Source: an uncultured Treponema sp.
GTDB lineage: Bacteria > Spirochaetota > Spirochaetia > Treponematales > Treponemataceae
Direction: 5' to 3'
Length of the DNA stretch: 64,000 nucleotides
Assembly (NCBI GenBank): GCA_947166355.1
Contig: CAMVDX010000005.1
Coordinates: 101,650 to 165,649 of the forward strand
A program made the position numbers and the translations under genes. The notes beneath the pieces are model-generated. The model was not told the DNA's origin, did not search any database, and saw only the letters and a list, made by a program, of their open reading frames with translations. Positions within the stretch are counted from its first letter, which is position 1. The number at the start of each line of letters is the position of its first letter. This document shows positions 17,368-27,672 of the stretch, in pieces.

Positions 17368-18615
17368 ATGTTTATGCAGAAAAATCACGACAATATAAAT
17401 ATGATGATTTTGGATTACTTTTCGTTTTTTGGAGAGAAAGGGGCGCGAGCCGCTGCTAAGAAGGTTTTATCGGTGATGCTGCTGGCGTTCTGTATTTGCT
17501 GTGTAAAGCTTTGTGCGGAAGATACGAGTCCGGCTGAGGCGCAGGTAATGCGCGAAAAATTTGTTGCAGAATCTAAAAAACATGTGGGAGCTCCTTATGT
17601 GCTTGGGGCTGTTGGGCCTGATAAATTTGACTGTTCGGGGCTGGTTTATTATTCGGCACGAGAGTCTATTCAAAAACAGCTTCCGCGTACGGCTAAGGCA
17701 ATTTACAATTTTTGCCGTATTGTGCCAGATAAAGATAAGGAAGTTGGCGATCTTTTATTTTTTCAGACAAATAGTACGGCTCCGATAACTCATGTAGGTA
17801 TTTATATAGGAAACAATCAGTTTATATCTGCAATTAGTGACGGGCCGAATACTGGTGTAATTATATCTTCACTTAATCAGGATTATTGGAAGCCTAAGTA
17901 TAAGGGCTGTGGGCAATTTTTACCATCAGGAAAAAATAAGTCTGGCAAAAATGGCGGATCTGGAGGAACAGGAGACGATTTTGAGGAAGAGGACTTTATT
18001 GACGATGAAAGTGGAGCTGTTGCTCGTGCAGATCGTTCCGGCGGTTCTCAGATTGGAGGAAGCAAGGTAAATTTTAAAGGCAGCAGTTTTTATAATCCTA
18101 AGGCTGAAGGACTTGATACTTTGACGGCGGATGCTACGATATTCTGTAACTGGTCGCTACTTTCTCCTAAATCTTTTATGTTCCAGTGGCGTGGTATAGA
18201 TTTGCAGACAAATATTCGTTATTCCAAATGGGTGCTTGAGCCGGGCCTCGGTTTCGGACTGCATTTTGATTACGGACTCAGAATTTTCCAGATTCCGGTT
18301 TATTTTTCTGCAACTGTAAATGATTACTTCAGATTTTATGCAGGGCCGGTAATTTCTTTTGGAAACGGCAAAATGATGGTAACTGGTGATGAAATTAAGC
18401 CTTCTGTGTTCCCGGGGGTTCTTGGAGTTTCTTTTTCAACTCCGGCATTTAATATTGCAAAGACAAAGCTCCAGGTAGTTCAGGATATCTGTTATACGGT
18501 TTACAATAAAATAGATAATTCTGCACTTTCACTGCTGGATTCTGTTTCTGCGGGCTTAGTTTTTTACACCGGCGTGCGGGTAACCATGAACGCGGGAAGT
18601 TTGTTTGGTAAGTGA
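17368..18615 (+). CDS. secreted NlpC/P60-family peptidase with a beta-rich, barrel-like C-terminus
   Basis: KFDCSGLVYYSARES, GDLLFF..THVGIYIGNNQFI motifs; start uncertain, signal peptide begins near 17476. Confidence 0.8.
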   Translation: MFMQKNHDNINMMILDYFSFFGEKGARAAAKKVLSVMLLAFCICCVKLCAEDTSPAEAQVMREKFVAESKKHVGAPYVLGAVGPDKFDCSGLVYYSARESIQKQLPRTAKAIYNFCRIVPDKDKEVGDLLFFQTNSTAPITHVGIYIGNNQFISAISDGPNTGVIISSLNQDYWKPKYKGCGQFLPSGKNKSGKNGGSGGTGDDFEEEDFIDDESGAVARADRSGGSQIGGSKVNFKGSSFYNPKAEGLDTLTADATIFCNWSLLSPKSFMFQWRGIDLQTNIRYSKWVLEPGLGFGLHFDYGLRIFQIPVYFSATVNDYFRFYAGPVISFGNGKMMVTGDEIKPSVFPGVLGVSFSTPAFNIAKTKLQVVQDICYTVYNKIDNSALSLLDSVSAGLVFYTGVRVTMNAGSLFGK

Positions 18616-19307
18616 TGAAGTTTTTGAAGAGATGTTATGCCGAACTCGTTTCAGCATCTTTGTTTGTTAGATTCCGAAATAAATTCGGAATGACTTTGAT
18701 TTTATTTTTCATTTTCTCTTTTTTTCTGATTTCCTGTACGACAGAAGTTACGCTGACTGTGCAGAAGGACGACAGTGTTGCTATAAATTTTGAAGGCGGC
18801 GCTGGAGATGCTTTTACTAAAATGCTTAGCAGTGCGGCTGGAATGGGTGATTCAGGGCAGACTGATGCCGCTGTAATTGATGCAGATGCAGTTTCTTATG
18901 AGCTTGCAAGGGCTGGTTTTGAAAATGTAAAAATCCAGCAGAAAAAAGGCGGCGCGGTTCAAATCAGCATGAATGATAAAAAACAGAGCTCTTATATTTT
19001 CACCTCTGGAATCATAAAGAACAGCAAGGGTAAGCTAAGTGCTGCGGTTTCTCGAAAAAGCCTGGAAGATTTTTATGAAGCTGCTGATGAACAGACCCGA
19101 ATGCTTTTAGACTTATTTCTTGCCCCGGTTTTTAATGATGAAGAAATGTCTGAATCAGAGTATCTGGAAATGGTGGCTTCTTTTTATGGTAAGAATGCTG
19201 CTAATGAAGTGGAACAGAGTATTGTAAAAATCAATTTGATTTCTAAAGACGGCAGCAGAGAAACCTTGCGTTATCCTTTAACACAATTATTATGTGGACT
19301 TTTGTAA
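18612..19307 (+). CDS. putative lipoprotein
   Basis: Hydrophobic stretch with lipobox FFLISC; start uncertain because a palindromic repeat covers the 5' end. Confidence 0.6.
   Translation: MMKFLKRCYAELVSASLFVRFRNKFGMTLILFFIFSFFLISCTTEVTLTVQKDDSVAINFEGGAGDAFTKMLSSAAGMGDSGQTDAAVIDADAVSYELARAGFENVKIQQKKGGAVQISMNDKKQSSYIFTSGIIKNSKGKLSAAVSRKSLEDFYEAADEQTRMLLDLFLAPVFNDEEMSESEYLEMVASFYGKNAANEVEQSIVKINLISKDGSRETLRYPLTQLLCGLL
18633..18697. repeat. palindromic repeat type C embedded in the 5' end of a CDS
   Basis: gttatgccgaactcgtttcagcatct...agattccgaaataaattcggaatgac; same layout as 41357-41428 and 53172-53311. Confidence 0.75.
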
Positions 19308-19389
19308 TTTTTTAGACATATAAAAATCAACTACAAGCATAGATTTTTATTCAATTCTTTTTGATTGTTTTTGACTATAACACTATGTT

Positions 19390-21024
19390 ATGAAAGAGTC
19401 AGAAATTTTTATTAATCAGATTGGTTATAATCCGCTGGACAGAAAAAACGTTGTCGTAAGTGCCTCAGATAAAGGTGATGCTAAAGAATTTAGTGTTTGC
19501 CGCAAAATTGATGGCGCAGATAACGATAAGGTTGTTTTTTCAGGTGCGCTTACTGCGGCTCCTGAAGATGAGCAGTCTGGTCCAGGATATTTTACCGGAG
19601 ATTTTTCTGCAGTAAAGGAAGACGGAGAATACTATATCTGTATTGATAGCGGAGCAGGCAAAAAACGAAGCTTTGATTTTAAGATTTCTGAAGATATTTA
19701 TGCAGGTGTGGCTCTTTCTACCTTAAAATATTTTACAGATTCACGCTGCGGACAGGGAATCTGCCATACTGGAATTGCCGAGGTCTACGGAACCGGCGAA
19801 AAGAAAAACGTTCAGGGCGGGTGGCATGATGCCGGAGACTACGGCCGCTATATTGTTGCCGGAACGAAAACCGTTATGGATTTGCTGCTTGCTTACAAAA
19901 AGTGCCCGGAAAAATTCGCCGGCTTTGATTTACTCGCCGAGGTCCGCTTTGAACTCGAGTGGATGCTCCAGATGCAGCGCGATGACGGCGCGGTTTATCA
20001 TAAAATTTCGTGCTATCACTTTTGCGCATTCATAATGCCTCAGGAAGAAAAAGAGCAGCTTGTTCTTGCTCCTGTTTCAACAGCCGCTACAGCAGATTTT
20101 GCAGGCTGTCTTGCGTATGCGGCAGGCTTTTACAAGGCAGAGGGGCCTGCGCAGGATAAGGCCTTTTCTGAAAAATTACTGGCCGCAGCTCTCAAGGCGC
20201 AGAATTATCTTTTTTCACATGATGATGAGCTTTATATAAATCCGCCGGAAATTACAACAGGCGGTTATGGTGACCGCGATGTTCGAGATGAGCGTTATTT
20301 TGCACTTTGCGCGCTTTTTGCTGCAACCGGCGACTTAAACTATCTTAATCACGCAATTAAACTTCGCGAAGATAAAAAACAAGATAAGCCAGATCCAAAG
20401 CATCCGTGGAATAATGGCTGGCAGGAAGGCTTTGGCTGGCCTTTTGTTTCGGGCTATGGCACAGAAATATTGCTGGAGGTTTCGGCAGGAGATTATTCTG
20501 CTAATGGTGCTGATCCTTCAGCACTCCCGGCAGAGCTTCTTACAGAAATTAAGAGTGGAATTATCAGGCAGGCAGAAAAATATCTGGCTATAGCAAATGC
20601 ATCTGCATTCCATTATTGTTCATATTTTGTTTTCTGGGGAAGTAATGGCGCAATCTGTGACTTATCTCACATTATGCTCATGGCTTATGACCTTACCGGC
20701 CGAAAGGAATTCCGTGAAGCGGCAAAGGCACAGATTGACTACATTCTTGGCTGTAACCCTGTAAATTACTGCTATGTGACTGGAGAAGGTACAAAGAGTC
20801 CTATATATCCTCATCATAGACCGAGTGGTGCGAGCGGACACGTGTATCCGGGAATGCTGAGCGGAGGTCCTTGTGCAGGTCTGATGGACGCTTATGCAAA
20901 AGAACATCTGGCCGGACGTTCTCCACTAAAATGTTATGCAGATGCTGAGCCGAGCTACAGCACAAACGAAGTTGCAATTTACTGGAACAGTGCCTTTGTT
21001 TATGTACTTGCACGTGTTCGATAG
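19390..21024 (+). CDS. glycoside hydrolase family 9 (endoglucanase-like) with N-terminal Ig-like domain
   Basis: GGWHDAGDYGRY motif, HHRPSGA, and DAEPSYSTNEVAIYWNS near the C-terminus. Confidence 0.9.
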   Translation: MKESEIFINQIGYNPLDRKNVVVSASDKGDAKEFSVCRKIDGADNDKVVFSGALTAAPEDEQSGPGYFTGDFSAVKEDGEYYICIDSGAGKKRSFDFKISEDIYAGVALSTLKYFTDSRCGQGICHTGIAEVYGTGEKKNVQGGWHDAGDYGRYIVAGTKTVMDLLLAYKKCPEKFAGFDLLAEVRFELEWMLQMQRDDGAVYHKISCYHFCAFIMPQEEKEQLVLAPVSTAATADFAGCLAYAAGFYKAEGPAQDKAFSEKLLAAALKAQNYLFSHDDELYINPPEITTGGYGDRDVRDERYFALCALFAATGDLNYLNHAIKLREDKKQDKPDPKHPWNNGWQEGFGWPFVSGYGTEILLEVSAGDYSANGADPSALPAELLTEIKSGIIRQAEKYLAIANASAFHYCSYFVFWGSNGAICDLSHIMLMAYDLTGRKEFREAAKAQIDYILGCNPVNYCYVTGEGTKSPIYPHHRPSGASGHVYPGMLSGGPCAGLMDAYAKEHLAGRSPLKCYADAEPSYSTNEVAIYWNSAFVYVLARVR

Positions 21025-21030
21025 TATGTT

Positions 21031-21061
21031 ATAATTCAACTGGAGGACAAGTTGAATTATG
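21031..21061 (+). promoter_or_regulatory. inverted repeat with Shine-Dalgarno in loop and start codon at stem base
   Basis: ATAATTCAACT-ggaggaca-AGTTGAATTAT-g; ATG at 21059. Confidence 0.8.
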
Positions 21062-21727
21062 GATAACAAAGCCCTTTATAGTTTACAGTATGGTGTTTTT
21101 TTACTCGGAACAAAATCAGAGAGTTCTGACAGCGGGTTTGCGGGCAAAAAAATTAATGCCTGTATTACAAACACCTGTTTTCAGGCCGCAAACAGTCCAA
21201 CTCGTATTGCAATTTCAGTAATAAAACAGAATCTTACTTGCCAAATGATAGAAGAAAGCGGAGTATTTACACTTTCTGTTTTAGATCGTTCGTGTAGTTT
21301 TGAAACAATCAGACGTTTTGGATATCAGAGTGGGCGTAATGCAGATAAGTTTGACGGCTTTGAATATTCTCTTGCTAAAAATGGTTGTCCCTATATTCAG
21401 AACGGTGCCTGTGCAGTTATTGAAGGAAAGGTTTGCAACAAACTTGATTTAGGAAGTCACATTCTTTTTGTCGCAGAAGTAACAGAGGCTTGTGTACTTG
21501 GAAACGGCGAGCCTATGACTTATTCATATTATCAGAGTGATGTAAAGCCAAAAGCCGGCGGAGTTGATTCCGGGGCTGCGCAGTCTAAGGACGAGCCAAA
21601 GAAAATTAAGGGCTGGCGCTGTAAAATTTGTGGTTATGAATATGATGGAGCTGAGCTTCCTGCGAATTTTGAGTGTCCTATTTGCGGCCATCCTGCAGAA
21701 GATTTTGAGCCGATTTATGAGGCGTGA
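21059..21727 (+). CDS. flavin reductase-like protein with C-terminal rubredoxin domain
   Basis: N-terminal flavin-reductase-like domain; CKICGYEYDGAELPANFECPICGHPAEDFEPI rubredoxin. Confidence 0.88.
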   Translation: MDNKALYSLQYGVFLLGTKSESSDSGFAGKKINACITNTCFQAANSPTRIAISVIKQNLTCQMIEESGVFTLSVLDRSCSFETIRRFGYQSGRNADKFDGFEYSLAKNGCPYIQNGACAVIEGKVCNKLDLGSHILFVAEVTEACVLGNGEPMTYSYYQSDVKPKAGGVDSGAAQSKDEPKKIKGWRCKICGYEYDGAELPANFECPICGHPAEDFEPIYEA

Positions 21728-21730
21728 AAA

Positions 21731-22240
21731 GTGATTTCTTTAATTGTGGCGTATGCCCAGAACTACGTAATCGGCAAGGACGGAAAGATTCCATGGAATC
21801 TTGAAGATGACAGACAGCGTTTTAAGAAACTAACGCTCGGTAGTGTAGTTATAATGGGGCGACGCACCTTTGAAGAGATTTATAAGAAATTTGGAAAAGG
21901 GCTTCCCGGTCGCGAAACAATCGTCATTTCTAATACAAAAGCTTTTAGTGGTGAAAACTACCGAACGGTAGCTTCGTTGCAAGAGGCATTAAAAACTGCT
22001 GCCGGGCTTTTTCCACAGAAGGATATTTTTATCTGTGGCGGGGAAAAAGTTTACCGCGAAGCAATTTCTCTTAATCTTCCGGAAAAGCTTTATATTACAG
22101 AAATACAAATGCCTGAACCTATAAAAGGCGATGCTTTTTTCTCGCAATTTAATCAGAAAAATTTTATAATTGAAGAGTGTCAGACAATAGAAAATCCTGT
22201 TCTGCATAAATTTTTAACCTATACTCGAAAGACAAAATAA
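21731..22240 (+). CDS. folA: dihydrofolate reductase (GTG start)
   Basis: MISLIVAYAQNYVIGKDGKIPWNLEDD; VVIMGRRTFEEI; FICGGEKVYREAI. Confidence 0.93.
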   Translation: MISLIVAYAQNYVIGKDGKIPWNLEDDRQRFKKLTLGSVVIMGRRTFEEIYKKFGKGLPGRETIVISNTKAFSGENYRTVASLQEALKTAAGLFPQKDIFICGGEKVYREAISLNLPEKLYITEIQMPEPIKGDAFFSQFNQKNFIIEECQTIENPVLHKFLTYTRKTK

Positions 22241-22261
22241 AAAATAACACGGGGGAAGAAA

Positions 22262-23008
22262 ATGTTTGAAATTAAAAACGTTTCTAAATCTTATGGCAAA
22301 GACGGCGTAAAGGCTGTTGATTCACTTAATCTCACAGTAAATAATGGAGAGATTTTTGGATTTCTTGGACCTAACGGTGCCGGAAAAACAACTTCTATCA
22401 GAATGCTTACAGGTATTCTTCAGCCGGATGAAGGAACTTTAGAGCTGGACGGCATTTCTATTCTGGAGCGTCCGGTTGCAGCAAAAAGACAGCTTGCTTT
22501 TGTTCCGGATAATCCTGAAACTGTTTCTCGTCTTAAGGCAATTGAATATCTGAATTTTATTGGTGATGTTTATAAAGTGCCTGCCGATGTTCGCAAAGAA
22601 AGAATCGAAGCTTATACAGAAAAGTTTGGTCTCAAGGCTGTGTTGAATAATAAAATTTCTTCTTTCAGTCATGGAATGAAGCAGAAGCTTTTTTTGATTG
22701 CGAGTCTTATAACTGATCCTCAGAACTGGATTCTCGATGAACCGATGGTAGGTCTCGACCCGGAAGCTGCCTTTATCGTAAAGGAAATTATGCGTGAACG
22801 CGCAAATTCCGGTAAAACTGTTTTCTTTTCAACACATGTTATGGAGGTTGCAGAAAAGCTTTGTGACCGCATTGGAATTATCAAACAGGGAAAACTGATT
22901 TTTATTGGTACTATGAATGAACTGAAGGAGCAGCACGGAAAAGACGGGCAGTCGCTCGAAGATATTTTCCTTGAGCTTATTGGAAGCGAGGTTCGTCATG
23001 ATTTATAA
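22262..23008 (+). CDS. ABC transporter ATP-binding protein
   Basis: GPNGAGKTTSIRML, SFSHGMKQKL, LDEPMVGLDPEA. Confidence 0.93.
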   Translation: MFEIKNVSKSYGKDGVKAVDSLNLTVNNGEIFGFLGPNGAGKTTSIRMLTGILQPDEGTLELDGISILERPVAAKRQLAFVPDNPETVSRLKAIEYLNFIGDVYKVPADVRKERIEAYTEKFGLKAVLNNKISSFSHGMKQKLFLIASLITDPQNWILDEPMVGLDPEAAFIVKEIMRERANSGKTVFFSTHVMEVAEKLCDRIGIIKQGKLIFIGTMNELKEQHGKDGQSLEDIFLELIGSEVRHDL

Positions 23009-24722
23009 GCTTTTTAAAATCTTGAATTCAAGCTCTTTTTCCTTTTCTGGAATCGTAGAGGGATTTAAGAAAGGGCCAAAAGGAATCATAAAGAGCATTT
23101 TTTTAATTCTGGTTCTTCTTTATGTTCTCTGTGTAATGGTTGGAATGTACACAGTTTATATGATTGGAATCTACAAGTATCTTGCGACAAACGGTAATCA
23201 GCAGATGATGCCTGTAATTGCAATGATGGTTGCGCTTGCGGTCATAATGTTCTTTGGCTTTACTTCGGTTGCTTCAACTTACTATACCGGAACCGGCGAA
23301 GAATTCCTTATGAGTCTGCCGATTTCTTCAAAGCAGTTTTTTGGAGCAAAATTTGCAGTTTCCTTTGTTTCGGATGCTGTATTTGGAATTGGAATGTTTG
23401 CAATTGCTTCTATTGTATATGGTTATAATGAGGGGCTTCTTACAAATCCATTGTTTTATCTTGGTTTTATTGTAACGGCGCTTTCCTTTTCTATTACTTC
23501 AGTTTTTATAATATATCTGTTATTTATTCTGATTCTGTATTTTATTCCGGCACTCAGAAAGAAGAAGCTTCTTACAATTGTTGCTTCAATTCTTGTAATC
23601 TGCTTTTGTATGCTGTACGGACTTATGAATTCCATGGTTTCCTTTTCGTTCTCGAATCCTCAGTTTGTGAACGACAAGGTTGGAAATTCAGTAGACAAAC
23701 TGTCTGAGCTGGGATCAAATATTCCGGTAATTAAGTATATTTCCGGAGCTCTCGATGGAAAAATCCTTCCGATTTTAATTCTTATGGCACTTGGCGCTCT
23801 GGTTCTGTTTGTACTTATGCCGCTTTTCAGCAATATGTACATAAAGAGCCTTAATGGTTTTTCTGATGTAAAGACAAAAAAGATTTCTTCGGAAAAAGCA
23901 GAAGAGGTTATCAGTAAGGATGTGCATTCACTTTCTGTGTTCCATGCGCTTTTCTTACGTGATTACAGAAACGTTGTAAGAGAGCCTGCATTCTTTTCTA
24001 ATGGTCCGCTTTTTGTTTACCTCTTTCCGGTAATCTTTATTTTGTCATTTACAATTGGATTTATTGCTACTGGAAACGGATTGGGAAAGCTGCTTGCTGA
24101 TATCAGATCCAGCGTACAGGAAATTCCAGCAGATTATAATGAAATGATAAAATATTTCATAGCATTGGGAGGAGCAGGATTCACAATTTTTTCTGGAACC
24201 TTTGCAAATCTTGCAACAACTTCTTTTTCACGCGAAGGAAAATCTTTGAATGACCTCAAAGCAATGCCGGTAAAATTTGATATGATTATAAAAGTTAAAT
24301 TCTGGCATGCAATGCTTTATGTCGGAATTGCAGATGTAATATCAATCAGTCTTATTGTTGCGGCTTATCTGCTGCTGAGGCTTCCTTTTGCTCTGACAGA
24401 AATAATTCTGATTTGCGTTGTAATGACTTTAGTGGCAGCTTCAATTTCGCTTCTTTTGATTTTTATTGATATGTTTATTGATACATTAAATCCGAAATTG
24501 GATTGGGAAACTCCGACTGCGGCATCAAAACAGAATTTTAACGTTTTGTGGTCTATGCTGCTTTCGCTGATAACAATTGGACTTGTGGTTATTCTTGTTA
24601 TTTTTGTGATGCCTAAAAAGTTGAGTTTTCTTATAGTTTTAAGTGCGTTTTATGCTATAATATCTGCACCAGTTGGAGCAGGGTATTTCAGATATGCAGA
24701 AAAACGTCTTAAAGAAATGTAA
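22998..24722 (+). CDS. ABC transporter permease
   Basis: Multi-TM protein overlapping the ATPase gene; ATG 22998 chosen. Confidence 0.8.
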   Translation: MIYKLFKILNSSSFSFSGIVEGFKKGPKGIIKSIFLILVLLYVLCVMVGMYTVYMIGIYKYLATNGNQQMMPVIAMMVALAVIMFFGFTSVASTYYTGTGEEFLMSLPISSKQFFGAKFAVSFVSDAVFGIGMFAIASIVYGYNEGLLTNPLFYLGFIVTALSFSITSVFIIYLLFILILYFIPALRKKKLLTIVASILVICFCMLYGLMNSMVSFSFSNPQFVNDKVGNSVDKLSELGSNIPVIKYISGALDGKILPILILMALGALVLFVLMPLFSNMYIKSLNGFSDVKTKKISSEKAEEVISKDVHSLSVFHALFLRDYRNVVREPAFFSNGPLFVYLFPVIFILSFTIGFIATGNGLGKLLADIRSSVQEIPADYNEMIKYFIALGGAGFTIFSGTFANLATTSFSREGKSLNDLKAMPVKFDMIIKVKFWHAMLYVGIADVISISLIVAAYLLLRLPFALTEIILICVVMTLVAASISLLLIFIDMFIDTLNPKLDWETPTAASKQNFNVLWSMLLSLITIGLVVILVIFVMPKKLSFLIVLSAFYAIISAPVGAGYFRYAEKRLKEM

Positions 24723-27672
24723 AAAACTTGCAATTATCATTTCGATAGTTTTGCTGTGTGTGCAGTTTCCGCTTTGTGCACACAGCGGAATGGTTTCCGG
24801 CGAAAAAAATCTTCGTGTAGCTAAAACAAAATGGTTTGATATTATTTATCCGTTACGCAGTGAAGAGAGTGCTGCCATTCTTTATGAAAATGCCGACCGT
24901 GTTTATGAAGAAGTGAGTGCACAGTATGGGCTGGTTCCCTCCTTCAGAATGCCGGTCGTAATTACTCCCGCAGTAGAGCAGTTCAATGCCCTGTGGATGG
25001 CCATTCCATATAATCACATAACAATTTATGATACGGGCTTTTCCGGTTCTATGGAGCTGGCTGTATTTAGTGAAACTCTTCTTTCTACCTTCCGGCACGA
25101 GCTTACGCATGCTGTTTCTTATAATATGAAAAATGGTTTCTGGCGTTTTATGGGGAACGTATTTGGTGACTGTGTTGCTCCTGGAATGCTTTTTGTAACA
25201 ACAGGTATGGCAGAAGGTGTTACTTTGACTAGTGAAAGTGCAGGCGGCGAAGGAAGACTTAATGATGAGTATGCAACCCATTATGTAAAGCAGGCAAAGC
25301 TGGAAGATTGTTTTCCTGCATATCATGATGTTTCGGGCTCTTCTGATGTTTCTCCAAGTGGAGATGCCTATTATTTTAATGGCGCTTTTCATCAATGGTT
25401 ACAGCAAAAATACGGAATGTCAGCTTATGCAGATTTCTGGTTTAGGGTTGTAAATGGAAAAAGTATTACAATCAGCGGAGCTTTTAAAAAATCGTTTGGA
25501 GTAAAATTAAAAACAGCCTGGAAGCAGTTTGAAGAAGAATACAAGGTGCCTGAGATCTCGGCAAATCCTGTGACAGCTGGTGAAGTACTGGATTTTTTTA
25601 AGCCTCAGGTAAAAAACTTTTCAATCCAAAATAATGCAGGAGCCCTTTATTCCTCTTTGTCAGAAGGTTCTGGCAGACTTGTATGGTTTGACTATTATGG
25701 TGGCCGTGTGTTTATGGCAGATTCTTCTGAAAAAACTACCAGAATACGTCATATTTTTGATTTAAAGGGTATTTCATCCGTAAATATTTCTAAAGACGGA
25801 CGTTTTATTGCAGCAAGCTATGCCAGTGAAAATGGAGTGGGAACTGTTTCCCGTGTAAAAATTTATGACGTTGAACACGGAACTTTTTTTTCTGTAAAAG
25901 AAACCGGTTTGAAAGAGGCGGCTGTAATAAAGAGTGGTGAAGACTGGTATCTTGTTGCTCAAAAATATTTTGCACAGCATTTTTCAATCTCTATTTCGAA
26001 AATCATTTTGAATGGAGGCGGAGCGAATTCTTCTGCGGAACAAGGGCGCATAGCTGCTGTAAAGCCTGTTACTGAAATTAAAATGGAGCGTGAGGTAAAT
26101 CTGTTTGCCTTTTGTTCTGCAGCTGATGATAACTTTGCATATCTGAAAAAAAATGGTTTAACTTACAGCCTGTGTATAAGTTCAATAGATGGTACCGTGC
26201 TTTCTGAAGCAGTTTTTCCTGAGGGAATGGCAGTTCGTTCGCTTTCTTATGATGAAAAAGCTGGTTTTCTTTTTAGTTATGCACAGAAAGGTACATTGCC
26301 AAGAGCTGGAATTATTAATGCACGGACTAAAGAATTTTGCCTGAGTGATAAAGATATTTCGGGGGGTGTTTTTAACCCTGTTTACTGGAATGAACAGCTT
26401 GTATATATAGGAACCTTTTACAGACAAAACCGGATTCTTGTTTTGCCGCAAACGGAACAGTTTACCTTATCGTCAGGTTCAGCAACTTCTTCAGAATCTT
26501 CTGCATCATCTGAAACGTCAGGCTTAGCATTTACAGATAAAGGCTATAATTTTTCAATTCCATCAAAACGATATAATCCAATTCCTTATTATCTTAAAGG
26601 GATATTTATTCCAGTCAGCATATATGAATCTGGATATTCAACTTCTGCCTCTGTTTCTGCTTCAAGTTATGTTTCAAACCTTAAGAATATGTATCTCGGG
26701 GCAACTTATATAACTGCCAACCCATGGACAGAAGGCGTTGCAGATTTAATTACGCTTACAGGCGGATGGAATATTTCATCGAGAACTCTGGGAACAGCTC
26801 TTACAATAAATAAAGGAACTTCGACATCACTTTTTAGAACCAAAACGGAAGTTAAGTCTGAGTTTGATACAGCCGGCTGGAAACAGAGTGGTGGAAATCT
26901 AACGGTTTCTTCTTCTGTAAAAGTAGGAAATGTTTCTTCAATATCGTTATCAAATACTGCAACTGTAAATTTTTCCAGAAAAGAAAACAGGTTTTATGAT
27001 GTAGTTTCATTACAGTTTTCAACAATCAGAAAAGGAGGGCCTGGTCGTTTTGAGAACAAAGGATTTTTAATTTATGCTTCATATTTAAAATCAATAGGCG
27101 TTTCTCAAAGTGAAGGTTTAGCAGCTACGGCAAGGCTTTGTATACCTCATCTTCTTCCGTTTGAGTCAAAATATGGTTATACCTATAATCTTCCGGTGAC
27201 AGCGCAGTTCAAGCTGCTGCCTTCAGCTCCAACCTATGGATATACCTTTAATGCGGAATCAAATCAAAAGAATAATCCCGGACGAGCTATTTTTGACATA
27301 CAGGTTGAATCGCCTGTATTTGGAATGGATATTCAAAAGGCAATCCCTGGGGTAACTTCAGTTTATGTTAATGATTTTTATGTTTCCTGCGGATATGTAG
27401 CGACAGGAACTGCTGGTTCCGCTACAGAGAACGGTTTTCAGGCCAGATTTCTTGATAAGTATTTTAAGGCACTTGCCGAAGGAACCGGTTACTATCTGGA
27501 TTCTGCCTATTTCAAAGCGGGAATGGAGTTTACGCCGAATGTAGGGCTTTTTGCGGCATCCAATTTTAAAATGAATTTTTATGCTCTTTGCAGTTATAAG
27601 CTGCATGCTATGAAAAAATTAAAGCCGGCAGAAAGAATAGAACTTTCTATAGGCTTTGATTCGAGTTTTTAG
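24694..27672 (+). CDS. secreted zinc metallopeptidase-like protein with beta-propeller-like and barrel-like regions
   Basis: Signal peptide, TFRHELTHAVSY (HEXXH), long beta-rich C-terminus ending ELSIGFDSSF. Confidence 0.7.
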   Translation: MQKNVLKKCKKLAIIISIVLLCVQFPLCAHSGMVSGEKNLRVAKTKWFDIIYPLRSEESAAILYENADRVYEEVSAQYGLVPSFRMPVVITPAVEQFNALWMAIPYNHITIYDTGFSGSMELAVFSETLLSTFRHELTHAVSYNMKNGFWRFMGNVFGDCVAPGMLFVTTGMAEGVTLTSESAGGEGRLNDEYATHYVKQAKLEDCFPAYHDVSGSSDVSPSGDAYYFNGAFHQWLQQKYGMSAYADFWFRVVNGKSITISGAFKKSFGVKLKTAWKQFEEEYKVPEISANPVTAGEVLDFFKPQVKNFSIQNNAGALYSSLSEGSGRLVWFDYYGGRVFMADSSEKTTRIRHIFDLKGISSVNISKDGRFIAASYASENGVGTVSRVKIYDVEHGTFFSVKETGLKEAAVIKSGEDWYLVAQKYFAQHFSISISKIILNGGGANSSAEQGRIAAVKPVTEIKMEREVNLFAFCSAADDNFAYLKKNGLTYSLCISSIDGTVLSEAVFPEGMAVRSLSYDEKAGFLFSYAQKGTLPRAGIINARTKEFCLSDKDISGGVFNPVYWNEQLVYIGTFYRQNRILVLPQTEQFTLSSGSATSSESSASSETSGLAFTDKGYNFSIPSKRYNPIPYYLKGIFIPVSIYESGYSTSASVSASSYVSNLKNMYLGATYITANPWTEGVADLITLTGGWNISSRTLGTALTINKGTSTSLFRTKTEVKSEFDTAGWKQSGGNLTVSSSVKVGNVSSISLSNTATVNFSRKENRFYDVVSLQFSTIRKGGPGRFENKGFLIYASYLKSIGVSQSEGLAATARLCIPHLLPFESKYGYTYNLPVTAQFKLLPSAPTYGYTFNAESNQKNNPGRAIFDIQVESPVFGMDIQKAIPGVTSVYVNDFYVSCGYVATGTAGSATENGFQARFLDKYFKALAEGTGYYLDSAYFKAGMEFTPNVGLFAASNFKMNFYALCSYKLHAMKKLKPAERIELSIGFDSSF

